Source: UBA11164 sp002420085
GTDB lineage: Bacteria > Pseudomonadota > Gammaproteobacteria > Xanthomonadales > Xanthomonadaceae
Direction of reading: 5' to 3'
Assembly: GCA_031976395.1 (NCBI GenBank)
Contig: DALYLJ010000033.1
Coordinates: 1-24,155, forward strand
DNA length: 24,155 nt
Shown: positions 1 to 6,665 of the stretch, one piece after another
Numbering within the stretch: the stretch's first letter is position 1
Layout of the letters: each line of letters begins with the position of its first letter
Position numbers and translations under genes: made by a program
Notes under the pieces: model-generated
The model's database searches: none
What the model saw: the letters and a program-made list of their open reading frames with translations, nothing else
What the model was told of the DNA's origin: nothing

Positions 1-487
1 TGATGAGACGTTCCGGCCAGGGGGCGGGCAGGGGGCGGGCCAGTCGGCACAGACTGCGGATCGACCACCATTCGTGCAGGCAGCGCAGACTCAGCACCAG
101 GACGCCCAGCAACCATGCCGAGACCAGCCAGACCGTGCCGTCCGAGCCGAGCACGGCGGCGACAGCGTTGCCGTCCAGCGTGTGGCTCCAGGACGTGCTT
201 GCGGCGGCACCGGCTTCGGTCGTGATCGGGCCGGAGGCGGCCTCGGTCGACCCGGTCAGGGCGCGGCTCAGGGTCACTGCCGGTGCCGCGAGGAAGGCCA
301 GCATGGCGCTCTGGCCGAGCACGACATGGACCGCCGGGGTCGCAGCCCGCAGCCACCAGCGCAGGGCGGCATAGGCGGCGGCGATCAGTGCGCCCTGCCA
401 CAGGAAGTGCAGCAGGGCGGCGCCCACGGCCGGCGCCAGCATGGCTGGTGTCAGCCCGGTCAGAACATCGAGGCTTGAGTCGATCAT
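1..487 (-). CDS. M56 family (BlaR1/MecR1-type) membrane metallopeptidase, N-terminal part, runs off the left edge
   Basis: This is an open frame of 162 codons that starts with ATG at 487 and continues past base 1, so only the N-terminus is present. It begins MIDSSLDVLTGLTPAM and has a hydrophobic segment containing LLHFLWQGALIAAAY at about residues 25-39. That is the usual first membrane helix of BlaR1/M56 proteins. A second hydrophobic stretch lies at about residues 56-72 and a third (VWLVSAWLLGVLVLSL) at about 119-134. The HEXXH zinc site and any sensor domain would lie outside the window. Its ATG overlaps the TGA of the upstream blaI-like gene (ATGA), which implies translational coupling. 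In this family the membrane protease cleaves or inactivates the partner BlaI repressor. Many M56 proteins outside staphylococci have unknown signals, so a role in beta-lactam sensing is not implied. Confidence 0.85.
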   Translation of the reverse strand, partial: MIDSSLDVLTGLTPAMLAPAVGAALLHFLWQGALIAAAYAALRWWLRAATPAVHVVLGQSAMLAFLAAPAVTLSRALTGSTEAASGPITTEAGAAASTSWSHTLDGNAVAAVLGSDGTVWLVSAWLLGVLVLSLRCLHEWWSIRSLCRLARPLPAPWPERLI

Positions 488-882
488 GATTCGGTGCTTC
501 CCCGGCCTTGGCGTTCCAGGCCCTTGAGCAGTGTCCGAATCGCATCCAGCTCCTCGGGGCTGACGTCGGCCGAACCCAGTGCCCGCAGCACCAACTGCGA
601 CGGGCGTCCGTCAAAGGCGCGTGCGACCAGATCGACCAGCAGATTGTGTTGGGTGGACGCCTTGTCCAGGGCGGCTCGGAACCGGTGCGCGCGTTCCGAT
701 TCGTCGCGCTCGACCAGGCCCTTGGCGTGCATCACCTGCAACAGCTTGAGGGCGGTGGTGTAGCCGCCGCCCTGTTCCTTGTACAGCGCTTCGTAGACCT
801 CGCGGACGCTGGCCTGACCGCGTTCCCAAAGCACATTCAGGATGGCAAGTTCAGCGTCGGTGGGTCGCAGTCTTGGCGTCAT
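484..882 (-). CDS. BlaI/MecI/CopY family winged-helix repressor
   Basis: The protein has 132 residues, the normal size for BlaI/MecI. It opens with MTPRLRPTDAELAILNVLWE, the classic start of the family. The recognition helix region (GYTTALKLLQVMHAKGLV) is at about residues 40-57, and a helical dimerisation tail follows residue 75. I chose the ATG at 882 because AGGAG sits 9 bases upstream. The frame stays open to 939, but those extra residues lack the family pattern. The stop overlaps the start of the M56 gene, the standard BlaI-BlaR1 pairing. The expected role is a homodimeric repressor of its own operon that is relieved by BlaR1-dependent proteolysis. A perfect 6+1+6 dyad at 958-970 could be its operator. 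The regulated targets cannot be seen here. Confidence 0.92.
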   Translation of the reverse strand: MTPRLRPTDAELAILNVLWERGQASVREVYEALYKEQGGGYTTALKLLQVMHAKGLVERDESERAHRFRAALDKASTQHNLLVDLVARAFDGRPSQLVLRALGSADVSPEELDAIRTLLKGLERQGRGSTES

Positions 883-957
883 CGGATCGAACTCCTGGCC
901 CCTCGCCATCGATGGTCCTGAAGGCGGGGCGGATTGCATGGCGGCGATGGTCGGGTA

Positions 958-970
958 GTGGACAGTCCAC
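958..970. promoter_or_regulatory. Candidate BlaI operator dyad
   Basis: GTGGAC-A-GTCCAC is a perfect 6-bp inverted repeat around a single central base, 76 bp upstream of the blaI-like start. BlaI/MecI operators are short dyads near the promoter, although the known staphylococcal core is TACA/TGTA, so this would be a different specificity. The position and symmetry are seen; the function is inferred. Confidence 0.35.
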
Positions 971-980
971 GATCAGCGTC

Positions 981-1005
981 GGCGAGCGCCGTGTCTGCGC
1001 TCGCC
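981..1005 (-). terminator. Terminator-like hairpin after the small periplasmic gene
   Basis: GGCGAGCGC and GCGCTCGCC form a perfect 9-bp stem with a 7-base loop. It lies about 40 bases past the stop of the minus-strand gene ending at 1046. There is no T-tract on either side, so it is a hairpin of terminator type rather than a textbook intrinsic terminator. Confidence 0.45.
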
Positions 1006-1045
1006 TGTGCAGTTTCGACGGCATCGGCGCCGGATGCAACTGTGA

Positions 1046-1573
1046 TCAGCCGCCACCCTCGCGGATCTGCCGAGCGACATTGTCACCATTGCGACCGGCT
1101 TCGAGCCGACGATTGATTTCAGCCGATTCGCGGGCGATCCGCCGTTGCCGCTCGGCAACCGTTTCGCACTTCAGTCGCGCCATGTTGCTGCCGACCGTCT
1201 TGACCCGCTGGCACACCTGGCGGCTGTCCTCACGGGCCTGGGTCAGCAGGGCATTGACCAGTTCCTGGTCGTTGTACAGATCGAGCCGCTGGTTTTCGCT
1301 CAGTTGATCGACCGACTCGACACCGCTCATGGTGCGATCCATACGATCGAGGGTGGCCAGCACCTTGGCCCGATCCTCGCCCTTGATCTCTTCGTACTTG
1401 TCGGATTTCTTCAAGTCCTTGCGAACCTGTTCGGTCTGCTTGAGGAACGCCTTGGCGCCGCGCTCGACATCGGTGGCGGGGCCGTCGTCCTTCTTCGCTG
1501 CGTGGACGGGGACGGTCAGGCTGGCTGCCGTCAGCAGCAGGGCCAGGGCGAGTGCCGGAAGCAAGCGGATCAT
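1046..1573 (-). CDS. Hypothetical secreted/periplasmic protein with a two-cysteine C-terminal motif
   Basis: This protein has 175 residues and no family I can name with confidence. The ATG at 1573 is preceded by GGAG at 7 bases. The start MIRLLPALALALLLTAA is a Sec signal peptide with likely cleavage after VHA (residue 23). The mature part is very charged and helical (KQTEQVRKDLKKSDKYEEIK), then has a Cys-x14-Cys segment (VCQRVKTVGSNMARLKC) followed by TVAERQRRIARESAE and a Gly-rich end. A similar cysteine pair around a TGS-like core followed by T-x-AE is, from memory, common in small secreted proteins of Xanthomonadales; I cannot verify this here. The two cysteines could form a disulfide in the periplasm. 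It appears to be a single-gene unit between hairpins at 981-1005 and 1727-1762. Confidence 0.8.
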   Translation of the reverse strand: MIRLLPALALALLLTAASLTVPVHAAKKDDGPATDVERGAKAFLKQTEQVRKDLKKSDKYEEIKGEDRAKVLATLDRMDRTMSGVESVDQLSENQRLDLYNDQELVNALLTQAREDSRQVCQRVKTVGSNMARLKCETVAERQRRIARESAEINRRLEAGRNGDNVARQIREGGG

Positions 1574-1726
1574 TGGAGGACTCCAGTCGTGCGGGTGGAT
1601 TGAATGGGTGGTCGGGCGCCGTCTCGTCCTGCCCGGACGGCCATGCCGGCTCCGGGCGACGGGTCGGTCTGCGGTTGGAACGGTGTCATGCGGGTCGGCG
1701 CGACGGGTCGTTCCAGGAGCGTGGGC

Positions 1727-1762
1727 GGCCTGGCAGGCTGTTGGCGGCGAGCCTGCCAGGCC
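1727..1762. terminator. Strong 13-bp hairpin between the MCE operon and the downstream gene
   Basis: GGCCTGGCAGGCT (1727-1739) and AGCCTGCCAGGCC (1750-1762) are exact inverted repeats with a 10-base loop. The hairpin lies 80 bases past the last gene of the MCE operon (stop at 1842) and about 150 bases before the next minus-strand start at 1573. There is no T-run after either arm. A terminator or mRNA-end stabiliser for the MCE operon is the simplest reading. Confidence 0.55.
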
Positions 1763-1841
1763 GTTACGCACTGGCCCGGCCACGGGGGTAGCGGCACGAG
1801 CCGGATCGACCTTAGCAGGCCGATTCCAGGCTGTCAACGAA

Positions 1842-2531
1842 TTATTTCGTATGACTATCTTCGTTGGCGGCTTCGGCCGGGTCAGGCTCGGTCATCCGGT
1901 GCCGATCCAGGTCGTGGCTGGGGTCGATCCCCGGCGCATCCAGGGTCCATTCGATGACCGGTCCGAGCAGGTCGCCCAGTGCCTTCTGAAATGCCGCAGC
2001 CAGTGCCGGTGGATCGTCACCGGCAGCCGCGACCGTGGACCGGAAACCGCGTGCGTGGATGATCTCGCCGCTGCGTCCGAGGATCAGCTTGGCGTGCAGT
2101 TCGATCTCCACGTCGAGCCCCGGTCCGGTTTCGACTGCCTCGAACCGACGCAGTTCGGTGTACAGGCGATAGCGGCTGCGCTGGCTGCCGGCACGACCGA
2201 CGGCGGCGATCCGGCCGACATCCTCGAAGCCTTGCAGCAGGGCCGATTGCAGCAGGTCGGGGACGGGCTCGATCCAGCCCGCGCCCGGCATGACCCGAAT
2301 CTCCGATGGCGGAACCCGAACCAGGATGCGGGTCGAATCGACCAGGGCGTCGGCGCGGGGGCGTTCGATCGCCAGCGACCAGGTGACCGCCGGCCGGTCC
2401 GATGGTGCGATCTGGATGCGTGGTGCGATGACCGTGATCGGCTGGCTCTTCTCGGACAGCAGGCAGCCGCCGAGCAGGATCGACAGCAGCACGACGGCGA
2501 GCCAGCGCTCGGGGTGGGCAGGGGCGGTCAT
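1842..2531 (-). CDS. ABC-type transport auxiliary lipoprotein (PqiC/LinN-like) of the MCE transporter
   Basis: This is a 229-residue lipoprotein. After an N-terminal hydrophobic stretch (residues 11-20) comes the lipobox LGGC, with the acylated Cys at residue 23. The rest fits the ABC_trans_aux / PqiC type: a YxL-like strand start (ITVIAPRIQI), an RILVRVPPSEIRVMPGAGWIE strand pair, and a YRLYTELRRFEAV strand, which is the surface shared with TolB-N-like folds. The charged C-terminal tail after about residue 195 has no known motif. Its start overlaps the stop of the MCE gene (ATGA), and it is the last gene of the operon. In PqiABC-type systems this lipoprotein sits in the outer membrane and receives the MCE tunnel. 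The residue after Cys23 is Leu, not Asp, which fits outer-membrane sorting. Confidence 0.85.
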   Translation of the reverse strand: MTAPAHPERWLAVVLLSILLGGCLLSEKSQPITVIAPRIQIAPSDRPAVTWSLAIERPRADALVDSTRILVRVPPSEIRVMPGAGWIEPVPDLLQSALLQGFEDVGRIAAVGRAGSQRSRYRLYTELRRFEAVETGPGLDVEIELHAKLILGRSGEIIHARGFRSTVAAAGDDPPALAAAFQKALGDLLGPVIEWTLDAPGIDPSHDLDRHRMTEPDPAEAANEDSHTK

Positions 2532-3496
2532 TTCGGCCGGTACTCCTTGGGTTGGTCGCCACCGAGCAGGAAGCCCGAGGGGTCGGTTTCCAGACGCGCG
2601 CCGATCCGTCCGAGATCGCGAATCAACTGGCGCAGTTCAACCAGGGTCGGCCCGAGCTGGCTCAGGCCCTCGTTGCCGAAACTGGCCAGGGCGTCCTCGT
2701 TCTCGGCCAGCATGCGATCGGCGCGTTGACTGAGCGAGTGCATCCGGTCGAGGGTGGCGCGCAGATCATCGGTCAATTCCGGCAGGGCGGCGATCAGGCT
2801 GCCATCGACCGTGCCGACACTGGTCTCGATCCGGGCCAGGGTGGTTTCCGCCTGTGCCAGCAGCCGACTGAGCCGTTCGCTGGCCAACCGGGCGTGGGCG
2901 ATGGTATCGGCGATGTCTTCGCGCTGGCCGGCGATCGCTTCCGAGAGCGCATCGACATTGGCCAGGGTCCGGCCGATCCGGGCGGCGTTCTCGTCGCTCA
3001 GCAGGTTGCGTACCCGCAGCAGGACTTCGCTGGCGGTGGTGGCGATGTCCTCCGAGGAGGACATCAGTTTGGACAGGGCCGATTCCTCGGACCGGATCAG
3101 TGGCAGTTCCTGGCCCTCGCGGGCGGTCAGTGGCGGACTGTCCGGGCTGCCGCCGCCGAGTTGGATGAAGGCGATGCCGGTCAGTCCGGTCAGAGCCAGA
3201 CGAGCCACGGTGTCTTCCCGTACCGGGGTCTCGGCGCGGATGCGGATGCGTGCGACCACGATGCGCGGGTCTTCCGGGGCCAGGGTCAGCGAGGTGACAT
3301 TGCCGATCTGGATGCCGTTGTACTGGACCATGCCGCCGATCGACAGGCCGGTGACCGCTTCCGAGAAGCGGACCTGATAGTCCCGCCAGGCGTTGTCACT
3401 GGTGTACTTCGAGGCCCACAGGCCGAACACCAGGGCAAACCCCGCCACCGCCAGGGTGAAGGCGCCGATCAGGACATGGTTGGCGCGCGTTTCCAT
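2528..3496 (-). CDS. MlaD family (MCE domain) periplasmic lipid-transport protein
   Basis: The protein has 322 residues. A single N-terminal membrane anchor (ALVFGLWAS region, residues 9-29) is followed by one MCE domain at about residues 38-115: YQVRFSEAVTGLSIGGMVQY, then IGNVTSL, then ALTGLTGIAFIQLGGG. The rest (about 135-305) is predicted mostly helical with regular heptads (LSEAIAGQREDIADTIAHA; LDRMHSLSQRADRMLAENE). This is the long helical C-terminus that in PqiB-like or LetB-like proteins builds a needle, although here only one MCE ring is present. It starts with ATG at 3496, two bases after the ATPase stop, and its stop overlaps the lipoprotein start. It is expected to form a hexamer that carries lipids across the periplasm. 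It is longer than E. coli MlaD (183 aa). Confidence 0.92.
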   Translation of the reverse strand: METRANHVLIGAFTLAVAGFALVFGLWASKYTSDNAWRDYQVRFSEAVTGLSIGGMVQYNGIQIGNVTSLTLAPEDPRIVVARIRIRAETPVREDTVARLALTGLTGIAFIQLGGGSPDSPPLTAREGQELPLIRSEESALSKLMSSSEDIATTASEVLLRVRNLLSDENAARIGRTLANVDALSEAIAGQREDIADTIAHARLASERLSRLLAQAETTLARIETSVGTVDGSLIAALPELTDDLRATLDRMHSLSQRADRMLAENEDALASFGNEGLSQLGPTLVELRQLIRDLGRIGARLETDPSGFLLGGDQPKEYRPK

Positions 3497-3498
3497 GG

Positions 3499-4308
3499 TC
3501 AGTGTTCCTCGCTGGGGGGATCGGCGGTGCGTGCGGCTCGGGCGCGCGGCCCGTGGAAATAGGCGCGCACCCAGGGATGGTCGAAGGCTTCGACCTCGGC
3601 CAGGGTGCCGGTGACCAGCACCCGTCGTTCGGCCAGTACGGCGATCCGATCACAGATCGCGTACAGGGTATCGAGGTCGTGGGTGATCAGGAAGACGGTC
3701 AGGCCGAGCGCGCGTTGCAGGGTGCCGAGCAATTGGTCGAAGGCGGCCGCGCCGATCGGGTCGAGGCCAGCGGTGGGTTCGTCCAGGAACAGCAGCTCCG
3801 GGTCGAGTGCCAGCGCCCTGGCCAGGCCGGCGCGTTTGCGCATGCCGCCGGAGAGTTGTGCCGGAAGCTTGTCCAGGGCGTCATCGGGCAGGCCGACCAG
3901 GCGGGTCTTGAGACGGGCCAACTCCAGCCGCAGAGCGCGTGGCAGGTCGGGGTGGTGTTCCTTGAGCGGGACTTCGACGTTCTCGCGCACGGTCAGCGAG
4001 GAAAACAGGGCGCCATCCTGGAACAGCACGCCGGCCCGGCGCTCCATGGCGGCGCGTGCCTTCGGATCACGGTCGAGATCGCGGCCGAACACCTCGATGC
4101 GGCCGGCCTGTTGTGCGCGCAGGCCGAGAATGGCCCGCATCAGCACCGATTTACCGGTGCCGGAGCCGCCGACCACGCCGAGAATCTCGCCGTAGCGGAC
4201 ATCGAGGTCGAGGTGCTGATGGACCACCTGAGTTCCGAAGGCATTGCCGAGATCGCGCACGGCGATCGCCATTTCGGCATCCGAGGCTGCGGACGCGATC
4301 GCGTTCAC
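3499..4308 (-). CDS. MlaF-type ABC transporter ATP-binding protein
   Basis: This is a 269-residue ATPase. The Walker A motif GGSGTGKS is at residues 47-54, the Q-loop is at VLFQDGALF (about 94-102), the signature LSGGM at 152-156, Walker B ELLFLDEP at 171-178, and the switch His at ITHDLD (210). LSGGM followed by KRAGLARAL is typical of the MlaF/TGD3/Mkl branch of ABC ATPases. The GTG at 4308 overlaps the permease stop (GTGA); an internal ATG at 4272 (MAIAVRDL) is the alternative start and would remove 12 residues of low complexity. It is expected to power lipid movement with the STAS-MlaE permease. Confidence 0.93.
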   Translation of the reverse strand: MNAIASAASDAEMAIAVRDLGNAFGTQVVHQHLDLDVRYGEILGVVGGSGTGKSVLMRAILGLRAQQAGRIEVFGRDLDRDPKARAAMERRAGVLFQDGALFSSLTVRENVEVPLKEHHPDLPRALRLELARLKTRLVGLPDDALDKLPAQLSGGMRKRAGLARALALDPELLFLDEPTAGLDPIGAAAFDQLLGTLQRALGLTVFLITHDLDTLYAICDRIAVLAERRVLVTGTLAEVEAFDHPWVRAYFHGPRARAARTADPPSEEH

Positions 4309-5408
4309 CAGCCCATCTCCATGAAGAACACCGCCGCCAGGGCATCGATCACGATCACCAGTGAGATGCTCTGGACCACCGCCGAGGTGGTCCGCTCACC
4401 GACCGACTGGGCGGTGCCAGCGACCTTGAATCCCTCCAGGCAGCCGACCAGGGCGATCACCATCGCGAAGATCGGCGCCTTGCTCAGGCCGACCAGATAG
4501 TGCCGCAGTTGCAGGGTCTCATACAGGCGGTTGATGAACAGGTCCGGAGTCATGCCGATGTCGAGCACGGCCACCGCCATGCCGCCCAGCATGCCGGCCA
4601 TCGCGGCGATCACCGACAGCAAGGGCAGCATGACCAGCAGGGCCAGCAGGCGCGGCAGCACCAGCAGTTCCATCGGATCGAGTCCGAGCGTGCGGATGGC
4701 ATCGATCTCCTCGCGGCTCTTCATCGTGCCGATCTGGGCGGTGAAGGCGCTGGCGGTGCGGCCGGCCAGCAGGATGGCTGTCAGCAATACGCCGAACTCG
4801 CGCAGAAACGAAAACCCGACCAGTTCGACCACGAAGACATCGGCGCCGTAGTCGCGCAACACGGTGGCACCCAGGAAGGCGATCACGGCGCCGACCAGGA
4901 AGCTCAGCAGGGCGACCAGGGGAACGGCGTCGAGGCCGGTCTGCTCCATGTGGTGGACGGTCGCGGTCAGACGCAGGCGTGACGGCCGCCGCAGCACGTG
5001 GGCCAGGCTGACCAGGCTGTGGCCGAAGAAGCCGAGCAGGGCGCGCAGTTGTTCGACCAGGGTGACCTCGGCCAGACCGACCCTGGCCAGAAGCGCGCGC
5101 CAGGGCGACTCCGGGCCAGTTACAACGGATTCGGGACGCCGTTCGGCGGCCGTGACGGCGGCCAGCAAGTCGGCATGTTCTGGCCGTAAAATAACAGCAT
5201 CGTCGGCGATCCTGCAGCGATCGATCAGTTTCCGAAGGAGCAGCGCGCCGGCCGCGTCGAGTCGGGTGATGGCCTTGGCTTCGATCTCGGCGACGCCGCT
5301 CGGGGCGCGCTCGATGGTGGCGAGCAGGGTGATTGCCCGGTCCAGGGTCCAGTCGCCATCGAGGCGCAGGCGACCATCAGCGGTGATGTGCAGGCGGGGA
5401 TCGGCCAT
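4305..5408 (-). CDS. MlaE family ABC permease with fused N-terminal STAS domain
   Basis: This is a 367-residue fusion. Residues 1-90 resemble a STAS (MlaB-like) domain: LRLDGDWTLDRAITLL, then VAEIEAKAITRLDAAGALLL. Residues 130-367 are the MlaE permease: the interface helix (FGHSLVSLAHVL), then several membrane helices with FLVGAVIAFLGA, the conserved REFGVLLTAILLAGRTASAF at about 203-222, IGTMKSREEIDAIRTLGLDP at 226-245, and EGFKVAGTAQSVGERTTSAVVQS at 325-347. The ATG at 5408 is chosen because the STAS similarity starts there. A GGAG lies about 15 bases upstream, which is far for a ribosome site. A GTG 33 bases upstream has no better site. It is the first gene of the operon. The fusion explains the absence of a separate MlaB gene. 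Confidence 0.9.
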   Translation of the reverse strand: MADPRLHITADGRLRLDGDWTLDRAITLLATIERAPSGVAEIEAKAITRLDAAGALLLRKLIDRCRIADDAVILRPEHADLLAAVTAAERRPESVVTGPESPWRALLARVGLAEVTLVEQLRALLGFFGHSLVSLAHVLRRPSRLRLTATVHHMEQTGLDAVPLVALLSFLVGAVIAFLGATVLRDYGADVFVVELVGFSFLREFGVLLTAILLAGRTASAFTAQIGTMKSREEIDAIRTLGLDPMELLVLPRLLALLVMLPLLSVIAAMAGMLGGMAVAVLDIGMTPDLFINRLYETLQLRHYLVGLSKAPIFAMVIALVGCLEGFKVAGTAQSVGERTTSAVVQSISLVIVIDALAAVFFMEMGW

Positions 5409-5538
5409 GGCCCATTGTGCCCGCTCCAGCGGACTTGTCACCTGGTATCGGCAGGGCGGCGGTCGCAACGCCCGCCAATGGTCGGCAGATGTGTGGTCCG
5501 ATGTCCGACGTGCCGACCCGGCGCTGGCTCGACTGCGA

Positions 5539-6447
5539 TCAGTACAGCAACATGCAGGCGACGCCCAGCAAGGCCAGTGAGACACCGGCCAGACCTCGCG
5601 CGCCGGGTCGCTCGCCGAGCCACAGCCAGGCCAGCAGCAGGATGAAGATCGATGCCGTCTCGTTGAGGATGGCCGCCACCGAGGCGGCAGTCAGCTTGTA
5701 GCCGGCCAGCCAGAACACCATCGAGAGGGCCTGGCCGAACAGTGCCGCCACCGCCAGCCGGCGCCAGGGAGTGGTGTTTGGCTTGGGCCAGAGGTGGGTC
5801 AGACCGCCGCGCAGTCCGGCCAGCATCAGCATGCCGATCAGGGCGCCAGCCATGCGGATCACGGTGACTGGCAGCAGTGGCTGCGCTTCCAGGGTCGGTT
5901 TGATCATCACCACCGACAGCGCCATCAGGAAGATCGAGAACGCCCCCAGCACGGCCGCCAGCCCGGTACGCACCGGACCGCCCGGCACGCCATCCGAGCC
6001 GTGTCCGGTCGCGCGCAGCGGCGTTCGCCCTGGCCAGACCACCAGCAGCACCCCGGCGCTGACCAGGGCGAAACCCAGCCACTGACTGGCCGACAGGCGT
6101 TCGTCGAGCAGCAGCATGCTCAATACGATGATCCACGGGCTGTAGCTGTTGCCGAGAATGCCGAGACGGCCGGCGCCAAGGGCATTGAGGGCACGGAAGT
6201 ACAGGGTATCGGCCACGGCGATGCCGATCGCGCCGCTGGCCAGGGCCAGGATCAGATCGGCCAGTGGCAGGCGGAACCCGCCGACGCCATCGACCAGCAG
6301 GGCCAGCGGTGCCAGGGCAGCCAGTACCAGCAGGTTCTTCAGAAAATTGAGTTTCAGCGGCGACAGGCTCAGGCCGAGCTGGCGATACAGGATGACCCCG
6401 ACCGCCCAGGTGGCCGCCGCCGCCAGCGAAAAGAGTTCACCCCACAT
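5539..6447 (-). CDS. EamA/DMT family transporter
   Basis: This is a 302-residue integral membrane protein with about ten hydrophobic segments in two EamA repeats. The first repeat runs from MWGELFSLAAAATWAVGVIL to about residue 140 and ends with QWLGFALVSAGVLLVVWPG. The second begins near AVLGAFSIFLMALSVVMIKP and includes AAILNETASIFILLLAWLWL, the typical fourth helix of the repeat. An arginine/glycine-rich cytoplasmic linker (about 140-165) separates the halves. Proteins of this family export or import small metabolites (amino acids, nucleosides and others); the substrate cannot be told from sequence. The start is ATG at 6447, with only a weak ribosome site. It is separated from the MCE operon by 130 bases, on the same strand and upstream of it, so it could share transcription. 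Confidence 0.9.
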   Translation of the reverse strand: MWGELFSLAAAATWAVGVILYRQLGLSLSPLKLNFLKNLLVLAALAPLALLVDGVGGFRLPLADLILALASGAIGIAVADTLYFRALNALGAGRLGILGNSYSPWIIVLSMLLLDERLSASQWLGFALVSAGVLLVVWPGRTPLRATGHGSDGVPGGPVRTGLAAVLGAFSIFLMALSVVMIKPTLEAQPLLPVTVIRMAGALIGMLMLAGLRGGLTHLWPKPNTTPWRRLAVAALFGQALSMVFWLAGYKLTAASVAAILNETASIFILLLAWLWLGERPGARGLAGVSLALLGVACMLLY

Positions 6448-6651
6448 GGCGGCGGTCCGATCGGTGACCGTGCGGGCGATCGTGTCCGGCGATCGATCGG
6501 CCGGCCGGGGGCGGGCCGGATTGACACGCTATGGCGGGGTGTGGAATCGGCATGGCACTCGCATTCGGGGGTAGATCGGGCATTCAGCGCTGGGCGCCGG
6601 TCGGCGATTGTGCGCCAGTGCGGCGATCCTGTCTTCCGGCCGGGGTCGGCG

Positions 6652-6657
6652 CATAAT
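6652..6657 (+). promoter_or_regulatory. Possible -10 element for the ThrE-type gene
   Basis: CATAAT lies 8 bases before the ATG at 6666, with a poor -35 (CTGTCT at 6629-6634, 17-bp spacer). If used, the transcript would start almost at the start codon, giving a leaderless or near-leaderless mRNA. There is no recognisable Shine-Dalgarno before this ATG, which fits. Confidence 0.3.
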
Positions 6658-6665
6658 GTCCGGCC

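Noticed and set aside
74..489. Plus-strand open frames at the left edge
   Set aside because: The minus strand encodes a coherent BlaR1-type N-terminus coupled to blaI; the plus frames are Arg/Gln-rich shadows.
484..882. Beta-lactam resistance operon
   Set aside because: BlaI and M56 proteins are widespread without a beta-lactamase; none is in view, so no resistance claim is made.
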